Shown: positions 8,785-17,598 of the stretch, in pieces
Layout: each line of letters starts with the position of its first letter
How positions within the stretch are numbered: the stretch's first letter is position 1
Assembly: GCF_042682685.1 (NCBI RefSeq)
Contig: NZ_JBHUHX010000021.1
Location: forward strand, 62,001-126,000
Reading direction: 5' to 3'
Source of the DNA: Imhoffiella fuscus
GTDB lineage: Bacteria; Pseudomonadota; Gammaproteobacteria; Chromatiales; Chromatiaceae
Length of the DNA: 64,000 bases
Notes under the pieces: model-generated
Databases searched by the model: none
What the model saw: only the letters and a program-made list of their open reading frames with translations
What the model was told of the DNA's origin: nothing
Made by a program: the position numbers and the translations under genes

Positions 8785-8825
8785 TCGAGTTCGGGGCACA
8801 GACACCTGTCCGAAACGGAGACATC

Positions 8826-9974
8826 ATGGCCGAGATCATCCTCGAAGGCGTCACCAAGCGGTTCGCCGACGGCACCGTCGCCGTGCGGGACGCGTCCTTC
8901 AGCATTCATGACGGTGAACTCTTCATCCTGGTCGGACCCTCGGGGTGCGGCAAGTCGACCCTGCTCAACATGATCGTGGGTCTGGAGGAGATGAGCGGCG
9001 GCGATCTGCGCGTCGACGGTCGCTCCATGCGTGGCGTGGACCCCAAGGACCGCGACATGGCGATGGTCTTCCAGAGCTATGCCATCTATCCGCACATGAG
9101 CGTGGGGGAGAACATCGCCTTTCCGCTCAAGCTGGCGAAGGTGTCGGCCGAGGAGACCGCGTCGCGGGTGAGCCAGGTCGCCGAGATGCTGGGACTCTCC
9201 GAACTCCTGGACCGCAAGCCGGAGACGCTCTCCGGCGGACAGCGCCAGCGTGTCGCCATGGGACGGGCCATGGTGCGGCGTCCCAAGGTCTTCCTGCTCG
9301 ACGAGCCCCTCTCCAACCTGGACGCCCAGTTCCGCGGCCAGATGCGCGCCGAGCTGGCGCGGCTCCAGCGCCGGCTCGGCGTGACCACGGTCTACGTGAC
9401 CCACGATCAGACCGAGGCCATGACCCTCGGCGACCGCGTGGCCATCCTGCGCGCCGGCGAGGTCCAACAGGTCGCGACGCCGCGCGCGCTCTATTCGGCT
9501 CCGGCCAACCTCTTCGTCGCCGGTTTCATCGGCACGCCGCCGATGAATCTGCTGCCGGCGAGGATCGGGGACGATCGACTGTTTGTGGCTACGGCCGAAA
9601 TATCGCTGACGCTCGACGAGCGGGCCGCGATCGATCTGCCGAATGGTCCACTGATCGTGGGGATTCGTCCCGAGTCCCTGGTGCCGGTGGATGACGCGGA
9701 AGCGGCGTCCTCGTTGCGCGGTACGGTCGATCTGGTGGAGTGGCTGGGCTCGGAGCTTTTCGTCCACCTGGAGCTGGGAATGGCTGGGCTCGAGTCGCCA
9801 GCAGCCCTGGTTGCTGCCGGCGTGACTTCCTCGGCGGGTGTGCAACGATTGATCGTGCGCCTGGATCCAGATGCCTCGTTCGAGAGAGGCCAGGCTCTTA
9901 GGCTAGGCGTTCCTCTATTCAGTCTGCATCTCTTCCACCCCGAGACAGGTGACCAGGTACGCGCGACGGTCTGA
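8826..9974 (+). CDS. Sugar ABC transporter ATP-binding protein (MalK/UgpC/SugC family)
   Basis: A protein of 382 residues. Walker A is GPSGCGKST at 37-45, the signature LSGGQ at 135-139 and Walker B VFLLDE at 155-160, followed by the switch His in VTHDQTEA. Residues about 235-380 form the TOBE regulatory region typical of carbohydrate importers. It energises the two permeases upstream. Two degraded relatives of this gene lie downstream at 12345-12895 and 17201-17291. The next gene is convergent, with only 58 bases between the stops. Confidence 0.9.
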   Translation: MAEIILEGVTKRFADGTVAVRDASFSIHDGELFILVGPSGCGKSTLLNMIVGLEEMSGGDLRVDGRSMRGVDPKDRDMAMVFQSYAIYPHMSVGENIAFPLKLAKVSAEETASRVSQVAEMLGLSELLDRKPETLSGGQRQRVAMGRAMVRRPKVFLLDEPLSNLDAQFRGQMRAELARLQRRLGVTTVYVTHDQTEAMTLGDRVAILRAGEVQQVATPRALYSAPANLFVAGFIGTPPMNLLPARIGDDRLFVATAEISLTLDERAAIDLPNGPLIVGIRPESLVPVDDAEAASSLRGTVDLVEWLGSELFVHLELGMAGLESPAALVAAGVTSSAGVQRLIVRLDPDASFERGQALRLGVPLFSLHLFHPETGDQVRATV

Positions 9975-10032
9975 TCGATCGCGCTCGATACCCGGATAGA
10001 CTCCTTGTGAGCGTCTTCTCCGAGTCGTCCGA

Positions 10033-12021
10033 TCAGTGTCCGAATCGGCTCACCATGCCAGACATGGACGCGTGGGAGGATTCGAGTTCGCGGATCAGCG
10101 AACCTAGATCGACCATGGCGCCGGCGATCTCGGTCGATTCCTTCTTCACCTCATGGATGTCCTCGGAGATCGTCATGGAGGTTGCGTTCTGTTGCTCCGC
10201 CGAGCTCGATATCAGCGCCATCTGGCTGCGGATCGCCTGGATCTGCTCGTAGAGGCTCTCGATATTGCGTAGCGATCGCTCGCTGTTCGACGAGGTTTGC
10301 TGGCCCGTCTCCCGGATGCTTTCCATGACCCCTTGTAGCTGCTCCGCCTCGCTCTTGATGCCGGCGAGAACCTGTCCGATCTCTCCTGTCGCCTCTTTGC
10401 TGCGGATCGCCAGCTGTCTGACTTCGTCGGCCACGACCGCGAATCCGCGTCCACTCTCCCCGGCGCGGGCGGCCTCGATCGCGGCATTGAGCGCGAGCAG
10501 GTTCGTTTGCTCCGAGATGGCGTTGACGCTGTCCAGGATCTGAACGATGGATTGTGTCTTGACGTTGAGGCTTTCGGTCGTGGCGAAGGCGCGGTCGTTG
10601 ATACTCACCAGATCATCGATCGATTGCTGGGCTCCCTGGTTCATTGCGCGCGCCTGCCCCGAAAGTTCTGTGAATTCCTGTGCGCTTTCAAGGGATTCGT
10701 TCGCGGCCTGACGGATCTGCTGCGCCTTGTCGGTCAGGTCTTGAATGGCTTCGGCGATCTCCTGCAGTGCGCTGTCGGACTGCTTGACCACCTCACCGAC
10801 TTGATTGGAGACCTTTTCGAGCCGAAGGATACCGCCGCTCATGAACTGGACGCCCTGTACCAGCTGCTCGACGACGGATGCGAGATTCGAGGCCATGCGG
10901 TCGATCGCGCGCGAGATGGAACCCAGCTCGTCTCTCGATGTGTCGTCGATACTGACCGTGAAATCGCGGGTTTCGGTGATGCGGTCCAGGGTGGATTTGA
11001 TGCGCTCGATCTTGCGCGTGAGCTTGAGCGTGACGGCCACTGAGATCCCGACGATGAGGGCCAGCAGGATCACGGCGACCAGGCCGGTCGTGATCACCGC
11101 CAGCTTCGCCCCGGAGCGGTGCTGTTCCATTTCGGCGACGATGATCGTCTTGACCTCGTCCATGATCGATTTGACCTTTCCGATCTGGCCGGTTGCGGTC
11201 TTGAACCAATCGGCCGGGGTTGGGTAGTCGGAGGGATTCAGGCGGCCGTTTTCATCGAGCAGACGTTTCAGCACCTGCTTCATCCTGGTCCCCGTATCCG
11301 ATTCCAGGATGGTAGCGAAGGGCTCTGCGAATTCGGGCGTCGCCACCGTTTCGAACAGGCTCTCGGCGCGGTGCAGGTCGGAGACATAGATCCGTAACGC
11401 CTGCTTGGCGGCCGGGTCGATCTCCTGAGCCGCCAGGATTCCGTTCACCTTGCCGCGGATCTGCCCCAGCTTCTCCTTGACCTCGGACATGTGCAGCGAC
11501 ATCAGCAGTTGTCGACGCTCCAGCGGGTTGTCGACGTTGACAATGAAGCGCACGAAGAGATCGGCGGCATGGGCGTTGACGTCGGAATAATATTGGAAGG
11601 CACCTTTGCCATCGCGTGCATCGACCTGGGTGCGAACGGTTTCCCGCTCATCGACCAGAGCGAGGAACTGGTCCACTCCCTTGGCTAGATCCGGGTAGGG
11701 TAGCCGTTGATCGTCGATCAGAGCGCGGAGGCGATCGATGGCCGCATTCGCCTTCTGTCTCTGTGTGAGGATCCGTTGGTGCAGTGTCGTGGATCCCGAT
11801 CCGATGTAGCCTGCCGAGAGACCCCGCTCGACCGCGAGATGATGCGCGATGTCATCGATCCCATAGGCGTAATCGACGAGTCGCTCATTGATTCCGGCCT
11901 TCGCATAGCGGTCGAACTCTTGACTGATCAGGGTTCCCGAAAGCGCCATCAGCGAAACGAAAGCGATCGAGAGGATGGTGATCAGCGTGGCCTTCAGGCT
12001 CAGATGATTGAACATGGACAT
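10033..12021 (-). CDS. Methyl-accepting chemotaxis protein with NIT sensor domain
   Basis: A protein of 662 residues: TM1 at about 10-32, then a periplasmic domain starting with the NIT signature (AVERGLSAGYI near residue 63), TM2 at about 305-327, a HAMP domain, and a cytoplasmic signalling domain with the conserved hairpin tip (EQTNLLALNAAIEAARAGE). NIT domains are helical sensors named for nitrate and nitrite, though ligands vary. The protein would feed CheA/CheW-dependent taxis, but no che gene is nearby. A second ATG six bases downstream is an equally possible start. It separates the ABC importer from the decayed ATPase copy. Confidence 0.87.
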   Translation of the reverse strand: MSMFNHLSLKATLITILSIAFVSLMALSGTLISQEFDRYAKAGINERLVDYAYGIDDIAHHLAVERGLSAGYIGSGSTTLHQRILTQRQKANAAIDRLRALIDDQRLPYPDLAKGVDQFLALVDERETVRTQVDARDGKGAFQYYSDVNAHAADLFVRFIVNVDNPLERRQLLMSLHMSEVKEKLGQIRGKVNGILAAQEIDPAAKQALRIYVSDLHRAESLFETVATPEFAEPFATILESDTGTRMKQVLKRLLDENGRLNPSDYPTPADWFKTATGQIGKVKSIMDEVKTIIVAEMEQHRSGAKLAVITTGLVAVILLALIVGISVAVTLKLTRKIERIKSTLDRITETRDFTVSIDDTSRDELGSISRAIDRMASNLASVVEQLVQGVQFMSGGILRLEKVSNQVGEVVKQSDSALQEIAEAIQDLTDKAQQIRQAANESLESAQEFTELSGQARAMNQGAQQSIDDLVSINDRAFATTESLNVKTQSIVQILDSVNAISEQTNLLALNAAIEAARAGESGRGFAVVADEVRQLAIRSKEATGEIGQVLAGIKSEAEQLQGVMESIRETGQQTSSNSERSLRNIESLYEQIQAIRSQMALISSSAEQQNATSMTISEDIHEVKKESTEIAGAMVDLGSLIRELESSHASMSGMVSRFGH

Positions 12022-12344
12022 CTCGAATTCCCGGGTCTGCTTCGTGGTCGAAATCAGGGCGGCGTATGCGTTTTGTCGAATGCCTCGGGCCGGACGATAC
12101 GCGCGGAACCCGATGTCTCCAGTTGCCTGTCGGACCTGGTCGTGGATCCTTTATGGGGAGAAAAACGGATATTTATCTTATAGATCGTTGAAGAGAATTG
12201 TTTTTGCTTGGGCGCTACGAGGCTCGAGTTGCCACGGATCGGATCGGCCGGCGAGTTCCGCTCGCTCGATTCATGGGTCGGTGATGTGATTTATTGTGGT
12301 CTTTTTGTGTTCATTCAATGACCCGGGCGCACTCGCCGTGTCTG
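12022..12344. other. Intergenic region without a recognisable gene
   Basis: This 323-base stretch separates the chemoreceptor (minus strand) from the ATPase relic (plus strand). It contains an AT-richer patch at about 12155-12210 that could hold the chemoreceptor promoter, but I could not fit a convincing sigma-28 or sigma-70 match. No coding signal is visible. Confidence 0.5.
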
Positions 12345-12895
12345 GTGGTCCGCCGACGGCATCACAGCCGTGCGGGACGCGACCTTTGCCGTTCGCGACG
12401 GCGAGCTTTTTATCCTGGTCGGGCCCTCGGTGTGCGGCAAATCGACCTTGGTCAACATGATCGTGGGGCTGGAGAAGATGAGCGGTGGCGATCTGCGGGT
12501 CGATGGCTGGCCCATGCGCGGCGTGGATCCCAGGGACCGCGACATGGCGATGGTTTTCCAGAGCTATGCCATCTACCCGCACATGAGCGTGCGTGAGAAT
12601 ATCGACTTTCCGCTCAAGCTGGCGAAGGTGCCGGCCGAGGAGACCGAGTCGCGCGTGAGTCAGGTCGCCGAGATGCTGAGACTCTCCGTACTCCTGGACC
12701 TGGGAGCGGTTCGGATCGAGTTGCCACCCGCTCTCGTCACGGCCGGGCTGAACGCCTCGGCGGGTGCCCCCGGCTGATCCTGCGCCTGGATCCGAATGAC
12801 CCGATTCAGACAGGCCAATCTCTGGGGTTGGGTGTCGATCTATCCGGCCTGCATCTCTTCCGCGCCGAGACCGGCGTCAATCAGCGCACGGCCTG
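12345..12895 (+). pseudogene. Decayed copy of the sugar importer ATPase gene
   Basis: Nucleotide similarity to the intact ATPase gene (8826-9974) starts abruptly at about its codon 10. It runs nearly unbroken to codon 129, then jumps to about codon 318 and continues to the stop at 12893-12895. The copy therefore lacks the start, the LSGGQ signature and Walker B. Walker A reads GPSVCGKST, with a Gly-to-Val change, and one base is missing near 12770, giving a premature TGA at 12775. The deletion junction falls on a short CCTGGA repeat that occurs at both matching places in the intact gene. The remaining reading frame (12370-12777) cannot make a working ATPase. Confidence 0.85.
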
Positions 12896-12917
12896 ATCGA
12901 GTGAACTACGGAGCTCC

Positions 12918-13691
12918 ATGTCTTTCGATGTCTTTTTCCTACTCGGCGCCGGCTTCCTCGGTGGTGTCCTCAACTCGGTCGCGGGCGGAGGAAGCTTCAT
13001 CACCTTTCCCGCGCTCCTCTGGGCCGGCGTACCGCCCATCAGCGCCAATGCCACCAATACCTTCGCAGCCTGTGCCGGTTACCTGAGCGGTACGCTCGCC
13101 TTCCGCGAGGATCTCCGAACGGAAAAGGCGGCGCTCGCGGGGCTGCTGGTCATGAGCCTCGCCGGAGGAATCCTCGGCGCCTGGCTACTGATGCAGACGC
13201 CGGAAGCACGCTTCCGCGAGGCGATCCCCTGGCTCATGCTCATCGCAACCTTACTGTTCGCCTTCGGCGGCAGGCTCAACGGCGTCCTCAAGGCGGTCGC
13301 CGCTCGCTACCGCCATGCCTCAAGCCTTGGGCGTATCCTTCAGCAGCTCATGCTGCTCGCGGTCTGCATCTACGGCGGATTCTTCAACGCCGGCCTGGGC
13401 ATCGTCATCCTCAGCTACCTTGTCCTGGTCGGACACACCAACATCAACGTCATGAACGGCCTCAAGCTCTTAGCCTCGTCCGCCGTCTCAATCATCGCCA
13501 TCGCGCTTTTCATCTGGGAAGGCGCGATCGCGTGGCGGGAAGGGGGCCTTGTTTTGCTCGGCACGCTCGCGGGTGGCTACGCCGCAGCCCATCTATCGCG
13601 CACACTCCCGCAGGCACAGGTGAGGACCTTCGTCCTCGTGGCGAGCGTGGCGATCACCGGCTATTTCTTCCTCGAGACGTATGGAGCTTGA
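12918..13691 (+). CDS. TauE/SafE-type membrane permease (TSUP family)
   Basis: A protein of 257 residues with about eight hydrophobic segments in two half-repeats. The family signature is near the N-terminus (GGVLNSVAGGGSFITFPALL), and the second half begins with IYGGFFNAGLGI. TSUP proteins export or import small sulfur- or carbon-containing anions such as sulfite, sulfoacetate or thiosulfate; in a sulfur oxidiser a sulfur anion is attractive but unproven. A GGAG seven bases or so before the ATG supports the start. It starts 23 bases after the ATPase relic and has no operon partner. Confidence 0.84.
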   Translation: MSFDVFFLLGAGFLGGVLNSVAGGGSFITFPALLWAGVPPISANATNTFAACAGYLSGTLAFREDLRTEKAALAGLLVMSLAGGILGAWLLMQTPEARFREAIPWLMLIATLLFAFGGRLNGVLKAVAARYRHASSLGRILQQLMLLAVCIYGGFFNAGLGIVILSYLVLVGHTNINVMNGLKLLASSAVSIIAIALFIWEGAIAWREGGLVLLGTLAGGYAAAHLSRTLPQAQVRTFVLVASVAITGYFFLETYGA

Positions 13692-13837
13692 TGCGACCTG
13701 CGCGCGCTTGCGGTCTCGCCGACGGTGACGACGACAGCGAGCGGCAGATCGACATCCCTGGCCATGGGGTCGGCAGGGCTGACCTCGGTCGGACGCTGTG
13801 CGCCCGACATGTCAGTTCGGGAATGAGAGGGGCGGCG

Positions 13838-14038
13838 TTAGATCACTTCCGCTGCGAAGCCCTCCTCCTTGATGGCGGCGATCAGCGCCTCGGGATCGGC
13901 GCTGCCGGTGACGACGGCCTGCTTGTCCTCGAGGCTGACCTCGGCCTGGTCCACGCCGGGCACCTGCTGAAGCGCCTTGGTCACGGCGCCGACGCAGTGC
14001 ATGCAGCTCATTCCAGTAACTTGGAGCTTCGTTTTCAT
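13838..14038 (-). CDS. copZ: Copper chaperone CopZ-like HMA protein
   Basis: A 66-residue single heavy-metal-associated domain with GMSCMHC; Cys12 and Cys15 bind Cu(I). It has the expected ferredoxin-like length and ends with EEGFAAEVI. It is the last gene of the cueR-copA-copZ operon (51 bases after copA) and would deliver copper to the N-terminal domains of CopA in the cytoplasm. The region 13692-13837 between it and the convergent permease gene shows nothing recognisable. Confidence 0.88.
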   Translation of the reverse strand: MKTKLQVTGMSCMHCVGAVTKALQQVPGVDQAEVSLEDKQAVVTGSADPEALIAAIKEEGFAAEVI

Positions 14039-14089
14039 GGCATATCTCTCTATGGTTCGTGTGGAATATCAGATCCTTCACGCCGCCGG

Positions 14090-16663
14090 TCACGAGGCGG
14101 CCGGGGTCATCGGGTCTGCGGGCGTCTCGTCTGGCCCCGACTCGGCCTGCTCCGCCAGTGCGACCGGCTTCAACCGACGCAACCGCAAGCTGTTGGAGAC
14201 GACGAAGAGGCTGGAGAACCCCATCGCCACCCCGGCGATCATGGGGTGGAGATGCAGCCCGAACGCCGGGTAGAAGACGCCGGCGGCGAGCGGGATGAGC
14301 AGGATGTTGTAGAAGAAAGCCCAGAAGAGGTTGCCGCGAATGGTGCGCAGCGTGCGGCGCGCCACGTCGAGCGCGGTGACCACGCCGCCGAGGTCGTTGC
14401 GGGTCAGGGTGACGTCCGCCGCCTCGATCGCGATATCGGTGCCGCTGCCGACGGCGATGCCGACCTCGGCTTGGGCGAGCGCGGGCGCATCGTTGATGCC
14501 GTCGCCGACGAAGGCCACGCGCCGCCCGGCGCGTTGCAGCTCCTGTACGGCCGCCGCCTTGCCGTCCGGCAGCACTTGGGCCTTGACCTCCTCGATGCCC
14601 GCCTGGCGCGCGATCGCCTCGGCCGTGCGCTGCGCGTCGCCGGTGATCATCGCCACCCGCAGGCCGCGCTTGCGCAGCGCCTGGATCAGGGCTGGCGCCT
14701 GCGGTTTCAGCGGGTCGGCGACGGCGAGCAGCGCCCGTGCCTCGCCGTCGACGGCGAGATAGATCGGGGTGCGCCCGGCGGCGGCCAGGCGCTCGGCCTG
14801 TCGCTCCAGCGCCTGGGTGGAGATCTGCTCGCGCCGCAGCAGACGCTCGGCGCCGAGCTGAACGTTCCGGCCATTCACGCGGCCCTGCACGCCGTAGCCG
14901 GGCAGGGCCTGGAAGTCCTCGACGTCCGCCAGATCCAGTCCCTGCTCCTTCGCGGCCGCGACGATGGCGGCGCCGAGCGGATGCTCGCTGTGCGTCTCCA
15001 GCGCGGCGGCGAGCGCCAGGGCGGAGGCGGTGTCGCCGTCGACGGCCACGAGGTCGGTCAGGCGCGGGCGGCCCTCGGTCAGGGTGCCGGTCTTGTCGAA
15101 GACGACCGTATCCACATGGGAGAGCGTCTCCAGTGCCTCGCCCTTGCGGTAGAGCACGCCCAGCTCGGCGGCGCGACCGGAGCCGACCATGATGGCGGCC
15201 GGCGTGGCGAGGCCCATGGCGCAGGGGCAGGCGACCACCAGCACGGAGACCGCGCTGACCAGCGCCAGCGTGACCGCCGGGGGCGGGCCGAGGGCCATCC
15301 AGGCGACGAAGGTGATCGTCGCGATCAGCAGGACCAGGGGCGTGAACACACGGATGACGCGGTCCGCCAGGCCCTGGATCGGCAGCTTGGAGCCCTGGGC
15401 GCGCTCGACCAGCCGGACGATCTGGGACAGCACGGTGTCGCGCCCGACCTGGGTCGCCCTGATGCGCAGTACCCCGTGCTGGTTGATGGTGGCGCCGACG
15501 ACGCGGTCTCCGACCCCTTTGGAAACGGGCGCCGGTTCCCCGGTCAGCATGGATTCGTCGACGTAGCTGCTGCCCTCGTCGACCTCGCCGTCGACCGGGA
15601 TGCGCTCGCCGGGGCGCACGACCAGTCGCTCGCCGGCATGCACCTGGTCGACCGGCGCCTCGGTCTCGGCGCCGTCGCGCAGCACGCGCGCGGTCTTGGC
15701 CTGCAGCCCGATGAGCTTCTTGATTGCGCTCGATGTGCGGCCCTTCGCCAGTTCCTCGAGGTATTTGCCGAAGAGGATGACCGTGATGATGACGGCCGCC
15801 GAGTCGAAATAGACATTGCGCGCCTCGGGCGGGAAGAGGGACGGCGCGAGCACCACGGCGAGGCTGTAGGCCCAGGCGGCGCTGGTGCCGGTCATCACCA
15901 GGCTGTTCATGTCCGGCGATAGGTGCCGGAAGGCGATCAGACCGGGGCGGAAGAAACGGCGGCCGGGGCCGAGCAGCACGGCCGTGGTGAGTAGCGCCTG
16001 CACCCCATTCCAGACCGTCATTGGAGCGATCGCGCCCAGTCGTTGGGCGAGGCTCGGGATCATGTCCGCACCCATCGAGAGCACCAGGACCGGCAGGGTC
16101 AGACCGACGGCCAGCCAGAGGTCGCGGCGCATCGCGCGGCGCTGGTCCTGATGGGCGTCCTCGGCTTCCGCGCCAACGCCTTCATCGTTCAGCGGACGGG
16201 GCTCGTAACCGGCCTCGGCGATCGTCTGCGCGATCCCGGCCGGGCTCAGCATCTCCGGCAGATAGCGCACCGTGGCGCGCTCGGTCGCGAGATTGACGCT
16301 GGCTTGCACGACGCCCGGCAGTTTCCCCAAGGCGCGCTCGACCCGCGCGGAGCATGCCGCGCAGGTCATGCCGCCGACGCCGATCTCGTGTTCCTCGATG
16401 ATCGGCGTGTAGCCGGCCTCGGTGATGGTCTGGACGATAGTTTCGGGCTGGAGCGCGGCCGGATCGAAACGCAGACTCGCCCGTTCGGTCGCCAGATTGA
16501 CGCTCGCCTCGGAGACCCCGGGCAGCTTACCCAGGGCGCGCTCGACACGCGACGAGCAGGACGCGCAGGTCATCCCCTGAACGCCGAGTTCGAGCTGCTT
16601 CAGCTGGGCCTGTTTGAAGGTCTCGGTGCCGGCTGCGGCCGGCGGGGCAGTATCGGTGGTCAT
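14090..16663 (-). CDS. copA: Copper-exporting P1B-type ATPase CopA
   Basis: A protein of 857 residues with two N-terminal HMA domains (C33/C36 in GMTCASC and C101/C104 in GMTCAAC) and eight membrane helices. The transmembrane metal site is CPC at 479-481, with FYN and GFSS in the last helices, as expected for Cu(I) pumps. The phosphorylation motif DKTGT starts at D523, TGE is at 374-376, and the hinge is GDGINDAP. It exports cytoplasmic Cu(I)/Ag(I). The ATG at 16663 overlaps the end of cueR by four bases; the open frame continues upstream only as a shadow of cueR. Confidence 0.93.
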   Translation of the reverse strand: MTTDTAPPAAAGTETFKQAQLKQLELGVQGMTCASCSSRVERALGKLPGVSEASVNLATERASLRFDPAALQPETIVQTITEAGYTPIIEEHEIGVGGMTCAACSARVERALGKLPGVVQASVNLATERATVRYLPEMLSPAGIAQTIAEAGYEPRPLNDEGVGAEAEDAHQDQRRAMRRDLWLAVGLTLPVLVLSMGADMIPSLAQRLGAIAPMTVWNGVQALLTTAVLLGPGRRFFRPGLIAFRHLSPDMNSLVMTGTSAAWAYSLAVVLAPSLFPPEARNVYFDSAAVIITVILFGKYLEELAKGRTSSAIKKLIGLQAKTARVLRDGAETEAPVDQVHAGERLVVRPGERIPVDGEVDEGSSYVDESMLTGEPAPVSKGVGDRVVGATINQHGVLRIRATQVGRDTVLSQIVRLVERAQGSKLPIQGLADRVIRVFTPLVLLIATITFVAWMALGPPPAVTLALVSAVSVLVVACPCAMGLATPAAIMVGSGRAAELGVLYRKGEALETLSHVDTVVFDKTGTLTEGRPRLTDLVAVDGDTASALALAAALETHSEHPLGAAIVAAAKEQGLDLADVEDFQALPGYGVQGRVNGRNVQLGAERLLRREQISTQALERQAERLAAAGRTPIYLAVDGEARALLAVADPLKPQAPALIQALRKRGLRVAMITGDAQRTAEAIARQAGIEEVKAQVLPDGKAAAVQELQRAGRRVAFVGDGINDAPALAQAEVGIAVGSGTDIAIEAADVTLTRNDLGGVVTALDVARRTLRTIRGNLFWAFFYNILLIPLAAGVFYPAFGLHLHPMIAGVAMGFSSLFVVSNSLRLRRLKPVALAEQAESGPDETPADPMTPAAS

Positions 16664-17070
16664 TGATCCTCTCCGTTCAGGGCGCCGAGAATCGGGCAGT
16701 CGACCGTCGTCGCACGGTGGCCGGGGCAGTGCTCGGCGAGCCCGGCCAGGGCCTCGCGCATGCGCTCGAGGTCGCGGATGCGCTGCTCGATATCGGCGAT
16801 CTTGGCCTGCGTCAGCGCCTTGACCTCGCCGGCGCTCGCGGCCGGATCGCCGCTGAGCGCCAACAGCTCCGCGATCTCGCCGAGCGAGAAGCCGAGCGCC
16901 TGGGCGCGGCGGATGAAGCGCAGCCGCCGCACGATGCCCGGCTCGTAGAGCCGATAGCCGGCCTCGCTGCGCTGCTGGGGCGCGATGAGTCCAAGCCGCT
17001 CGTAGTAGCGCAGCGTCTCCACGCTCAGGTCGGCCTGCTTGGCGAGCTTGCCGATGGTCAGTGGATGCAT
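16660..17070 (-). CDS. cueR: MerR-family copper-type regulator (CueR-like)
   Basis: A protein of 136 residues. Residues 1-70 hold the MerR winged helix (LTIGKLAKQADLSVETLRYYERLGL), then a dimerisation helix, then the metal loop HCPGH...DCPIL. Ser79 (in AASAGEVK) aligns with the Ser of CueR that marks monovalent-metal sensors, where divalent sensors have Cys. The loop spacing C-x9-C is longer than I recall for E. coli CueR, so specificity is likely but not certain. It is first in the operon with copA and copZ and probably autoregulates through the palindrome at 17135-17158. GAGG before the ATG supports the start. Confidence 0.86.
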   Translation of the reverse strand: MHPLTIGKLAKQADLSVETLRYYERLGLIAPQQRSEAGYRLYEPGIVRRLRFIRRAQALGFSLGEIAELLALSGDPAASAGEVKALTQAKIADIEQRIRDLERMREALAGLAEHCPGHRATTVDCPILGALNGEDQ

Positions 17071-17128
17071 CGTCGATACCTCGTGATTGCGCCGGCTTCG
17101 CGCGGAGGGCCATGGGTGTGTCGCGAAA

Positions 17129-17160
17129 AGTCTAGACCCTGTAGTCGACTACAGGGTCAA
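17129..17160 (-). promoter_or_regulatory. MerR-type promoter and operator of cueR-copA-copZ
   Basis: On the minus strand, a -35 box TTGACC (17155-17160) and a -10-like TAGACT (17129-17134) are separated by 20 bases, longer than the usual 17. A perfect 24-bp palindrome (17135-17158; half-site GACCCTGTAGTC) fills the spacer. That is the hallmark of MerR-family activation, in which the regulator untwists an over-long spacer. It lies 58 bases upstream of the cueR start. Confidence 0.85.
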
Positions 17161-17200
17161 GTGGTTCCTCGATACGGGTGTCAGGTTTGGTGAGCTGAAG

Positions 17201-17291
17201 AATGCCCCGATTCGGACAGGTCAGCCCCTTGGACTGGGTGTCGATCTATCCGGCGTGCATCTCTTTCAACCCGAGACCGGCGTCAATCTGC
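17201..17291 (+). pseudogene. Fragment of the 3' end of a sugar ABC ATPase gene
   Basis: This 91-base piece matches the last part of the relic at 12795-12885 at roughly five bases in six, and more weakly the end of the intact ATPase gene. In frame it reads GQPLGLGVDLSGVHLFQPET, the typical C-terminal end of MalK-type ATPases. Nothing of the rest of the gene is present and no start is near. It lies just upstream of the copper-operon promoter, on the opposite strand. Confidence 0.75.
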
Positions 17292-17598
17292 GGTGCTCTC
17301 GGGGGACGCTGTGAATGCTTTGGTCAGTCTGGCATAGCCAGTGGAAAAGCGGCTGAACCCGAATATTCATGCCGGCAACCAAGCATCACGGCTGGTCGCA
17401 TCCGTCCCGTTAGGATCCGTTGCGCGTCCAACGGCACTGCACTACTCTGCGCGTTCTCAAATCAGGGCACCTCTGCCGAATCAGACTGTCCCTGTACTTC
17501 CTGTCTGGCAAGTGCGCTTCGCCACCGATGCCGCCTGTGCCGAGGAGACCGCCTGCAGATCCGCATCAGCAGGCATTCGCTGTTCCCACGGGATCACC
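17292..17598. other. Intergenic region without a recognisable gene
   Basis: This 307-base stretch lies between the ATPase fragment and the antiporter. One frame is open throughout, but its translation resembles nothing I know and it has no ribosome-binding site. I see no clear promoter or repeat. Confidence 0.45.

Noticed and set aside
12370..12777. A functional 135-residue ABC ATPase
   Set aside because: It lacks LSGGQ and Walker B and has a mutated Walker A; nucleotide comparison shows an internal deletion, so it is annotated as a pseudogene.
13532..15922. A 796-codon open frame on the plus strand
   Set aside because: It runs antisense to copA and copZ, has low-complexity Arg/Gly/Asp composition and no family similarity; GC-rich genes leave such open shadows.
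16664..17113. In-frame upstream extension of CopA by 150 codons
   Set aside because: It is the shadow of cueR in another frame; CopA begins with a normal ATG overlapping the cueR stop.
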